In this document: one piece after another, positions 61,824 to 64,000 of the stretch
How positions within the stretch are numbered: position 1 is the stretch's first letter
Layout of the letters: every line of letters begins with the position of its first letter
Assembly: GCF_030272615.1 (NCBI RefSeq)
Contig: NC_081408.1
Coordinates: 614,505,476 to 614,569,475, forward strand
Origin: Cryptomeria japonica
Taxonomy: Eukaryota > Streptophyta > Pinopsida > Cupressales > Cupressaceae
Direction of reading: 5' to 3'
DNA length: 64,000 nt
Notes under the pieces: generated by a model
The model's database searches: none
What the model was told of the DNA's origin: nothing
The model's input: the letters and a program-made list of their open reading frames with translations, nothing else
Position numbers and translations under genes: made by a program

Positions 61824-62319
61824 GATCATATAGTGTTAGTTTTGGTCATAGAATGACCAATACATGTAGATATATTCTACATTTTTATTGTATATCGATT
61901 TGGACATGGCATATGCCACATTTTTGTAATACTTGTATTGACTTGGCAGACATGCCTTTTTTTATATATATAAATATCGATATTCAATCCAATAAATGTG
62001 TAATGAGTTCATTATTTTGTATTCATTGTATTTTGTGGTTGTCCTTTTATAAATTTAAATGAATATTTGCATATGTAATCAACAATATGAATATAAACAA
62101 CAAAAATATATGATATAAAGCATTGCAATTGTGGAATATGATTTGATAAAATTCCTAAAATGTTAAATTAACCCTACAAAACTCCTTGTATTCAGTTCAT
62201 TATTGTGTATTCGTTGTATTTGGTGGCTGCCCTTTTATAAATTTAAATGAATATTTGCATATGTAATTAACAATATGAATATAAACAACAAAAATCGACA
62301 ATATGAATTTAAACAACAA
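61824..62319. repeat. 3' flank with a 94-bp direct repeat
   Basis: The segment around 62020-62113 recurs at 62207-62300 (tttataaatttaaatgaata, tttgcatatgtaat, acaatatgaatataaacaac). No gene is seen; possible poly(A) signals for the upstream gene are frequent. Confidence 0.7.
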
Positions 62320-63209
62320 TGTGTTTGGTGCGAGAGCACCCTCACGCTCGCAATGGTCAAATTTTGTTCCTCGTGTGCACAAACCGATGTCACGAGCGCG
62401 TCCAGGTGGGCAGGTTTACACTAGGCATGCCCCTGTCGTGCATCCCAAAGCACCAGAACGTCGAGAGTCATACCCTACCGGTGAGATCTCTCAAGTGCTC
62501 TGAGTCCAAAAAATTATCAAAATTTGACAGATTGTTTCTTCCAATCCACGACACATACGATCAATCTGTTTGATCCCATGGGGTTGTGTGAGGCTCCTCT
62601 ACAATGGCCTATCTCAGTTTTCGATAACTCAGAGCCATTTTCAATTAGTAGCATTTTTTCGCCTGCTCAAAAAACCGTCAGTTGCTTGCAAGGAAAAGTT
62701 GCAAGATTGGCTAGAATTGATTATGTTCCTCATGTGCACAAACCAACATCGTGAGCGCATCCGAGTGGGAATGTTTACGCTAGGAATTCCCTTTTCATGC
62801 ATCCCAAAGCACCAGAACGTCGAGAGTCATACCCTACCGGTGAGATCTCTCAAGTGCCTTGAGTCCAAAAAATTGTCAAAATTTGACGGACTGTTTCTTC
62901 CAATCCACGGCACATACGATCAATCTATTTGATCCCGTGGGGTCATGTGAGGATCCTCTACAATGGCCTATCTTGGTTTTCGACGACTCGAAGCCATTTT
63001 CAATTAGTAGCATTTTTTCGCCTACTCAAAAAACCGTCAGTTGCTTGCAAGGAAAAGTTGCAAGATTGGCTAGTATTGATTCCGTTCCTCGTGTGCACAA
63101 ACCAACGTTGCGAGCGTGTTTGGGTGGGAATTTTTACACTAGGCATGCCCCTGTCATGCATCCCAAAGAACCAGAACATCGAGAGTCATACCCTACCGAC
63201 GCAATGTAG
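62320..63209. repeat. Satellite, 359-bp period, about 2.5 units
   Basis: Anchors gttcctcRtgtgcacaaacc occur at 62366, 62725 and 63084 (spacing 359). Units share cataccctaccg, ctcaagtgc, tttcttccaatcca, tttttcgcct and agttgcttgcaaggaaaag. The several 66-121-codon frames here repeat from unit to unit in shifting phases and are not taken as genes. Confidence 0.85.
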
Positions 63210-63376
63210 AAGTTGCTTGACAACATTTTTGACAATTTTTTTGACGACAATTTTTGCTCAAATTGTATCTAGTCTCAATCTATCACCCCTATGACCCGAT
63301 AATGACTCAAATATATATCCATGATTATACAAGAATCAAGAATGCTCATGATTGACCAGGGACACATCACATATAC

Positions 63377-64000
63377 TCAAAACATAGTCACAAAACATTG
63401 ACACACAGAATAGTCACAAAACATGTGTGCTCTACAAATGTATGCATCTTGGTAAACGTTGCAAACACCACATATAGCACAAGAACCTTCCAAACAAGGC
63501 ATCTTATAATAAATGCAACCATCATGTCTATTACATAACACACTTGAAATAAATTCTCTTGCTGACTTAGGAGGTGCTTGTATATTACATTCCTACAAAA
63601 CATCGTTAGTGTGCAAAGTAGAACAAATATGACGAAAAATATCATAATGCATGGAAAATTCAATATGCATCCTACAACAACATGTGGTGCATACATGATT
63701 AATCTTAATATAAAAAGGTTTTGCCATTTCAAAAAATCTTTGAGAAATTATTATTTGAGGAAAATTTTGAAGGAATCTTTCATAAAATTTAGTTTGAGTC
63801 ATATCCAAATAGTGTTTCGCATGCGGCTCACGATTTTTAGAACCAATTCGCCTTCTAACAACATCTCTTTGGTTGGGTGATACTCTTGTGTTGTCATGCC
63901 AAAAATTTTCAATTAATGTTTTTAGTGCATCTACAACAACCTTGTCTTTACGTGGTAGTCTACCCGAGAATGCCCAAAGAGAATTATTGTTAGGTTCCTC
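63377..64000 (-). pseudogene. Cysteine-rich transposon-type protein fragment, 5' part outside
   Basis: Minus-strand frame open from the window edge to TGA at 63379-63377 (207 codons), with one TAG at 63595-63593. Visible: NQRDVVRRRIGSKNREPHAK, FEMAKPFYIKI, CTTCCCRMHIEFSMHYDIF, then after the TAG APPKSAREFISSVLC, CLEGSCAICG. The paired CCCR.H and CL..SC..CG motifs suggest a zinc-binding module; proteins with this arrangement occur, as I recall, in plant transposon-derived genes, but I cannot name the family. It converges on the gene at 59219-61823, with the satellite between. Whether the TAG is a lesion, or part of an intron, is open. Confidence 0.5.

Larger units (their letters stand above)
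58820..64000 (+). mobile_element. TIR element E4, gene-bearing, continues past the window
   Basis: The left end, gggcgtgttcacaaagatgg and on to cagaaaagtggacac, matches the 39-bp terminus of E1-E3 at 30 of 39 positions by eye. Behind it comes an array of gcgcgtacgcgct palindromes, comparable to the aacccgtacgggtt palindromes of E1-E3 in having a cgtacg core. It then carries a plus-strand multi-exon gene, direct repeats, a 359-bp satellite and a minus-strand reading frame open to the window end. It interrupts an LTR, which fixes its left edge. The right end and any transposase core lie outside. Confidence 0.6.

Noticed and set aside
62303-63294. Five overlapping plus-strand frames of 66-121 codons
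   Set aside because: They recur with the 359-bp satellite period in different phases, with no start or splice context.

Overview
This is nuclear DNA of a seed plant. The evidence is spliced genes with GT..AG introns, two full-length aluminium-activated malate transporter (ALMT) genes, and a dense bed of plant LTR retrotransposons, MITEs, SINE-like and TIR elements. The low gene density and the nested, decayed repeats fit a large gymnosperm-type genome, but that placement is inference.

Layout. 1-6.9 kb: a hairpin array, then a 2.2-kb TIR element (E1) flanked by pieces of two different LTRs, a solo LTR with target-site duplication (TSD) GATCC, and a degenerate tandem repeat. 7.1-27.1 kb: a nested LTR complex holding a solo Copia-type LTR and a 16.2-kb Ty3/Gypsy element of Tat type (9223-25422, TSD CTTAT). 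The Tat element has a gag-pol frame broken by 13 stops and a second, spliced gene on the opposite strand that encodes a plant mobile domain (PMD) protein, also broken. 27.1-38.7 kb: more LTR pieces, a second and a third copy of the TIR element (E2 inverted, E3 truncated), and a MITE. 38.7-39.5 kb: a solo LTR of the same Tat family with TSD CTAAC. 39.6-56.4 kb: a tandem duplication carrying two intact five-exon ALMT genes on the minus strand, plus scraps of a third copy at both edges of the right-hand block. 56.9-58.8 kb: a small LTR retroelement with a tRNA-Met primer site, whose decayed frame looks like ribosomal P2 followed by a histone H2A fold. 58.8-64.0 kb: the left part of a larger TIR element (E4), inserted in the right LTR of that retroelement. 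Its terminus resembles E1-E3, and it carries a multi-exon plus-strand gene, a 359-bp satellite and a convergent cysteine-rich reading frame that leaves the window.

How the parts relate. The only clearly functional host genes are the two ALMT anion channels. Everything else is mobile DNA or its debris. The flanks of E1 and E2 are exchanged: each has half of one LTR on one side and half of another LTR on the other, and the matching halves lie in the other element. This is what recombination between two inverted TIR elements would leave, so the 25.7-kb interval between them (4170-29916), including the Tat element, appears to have been inverted, unless the long GA/CT tracts caused an assembly error.
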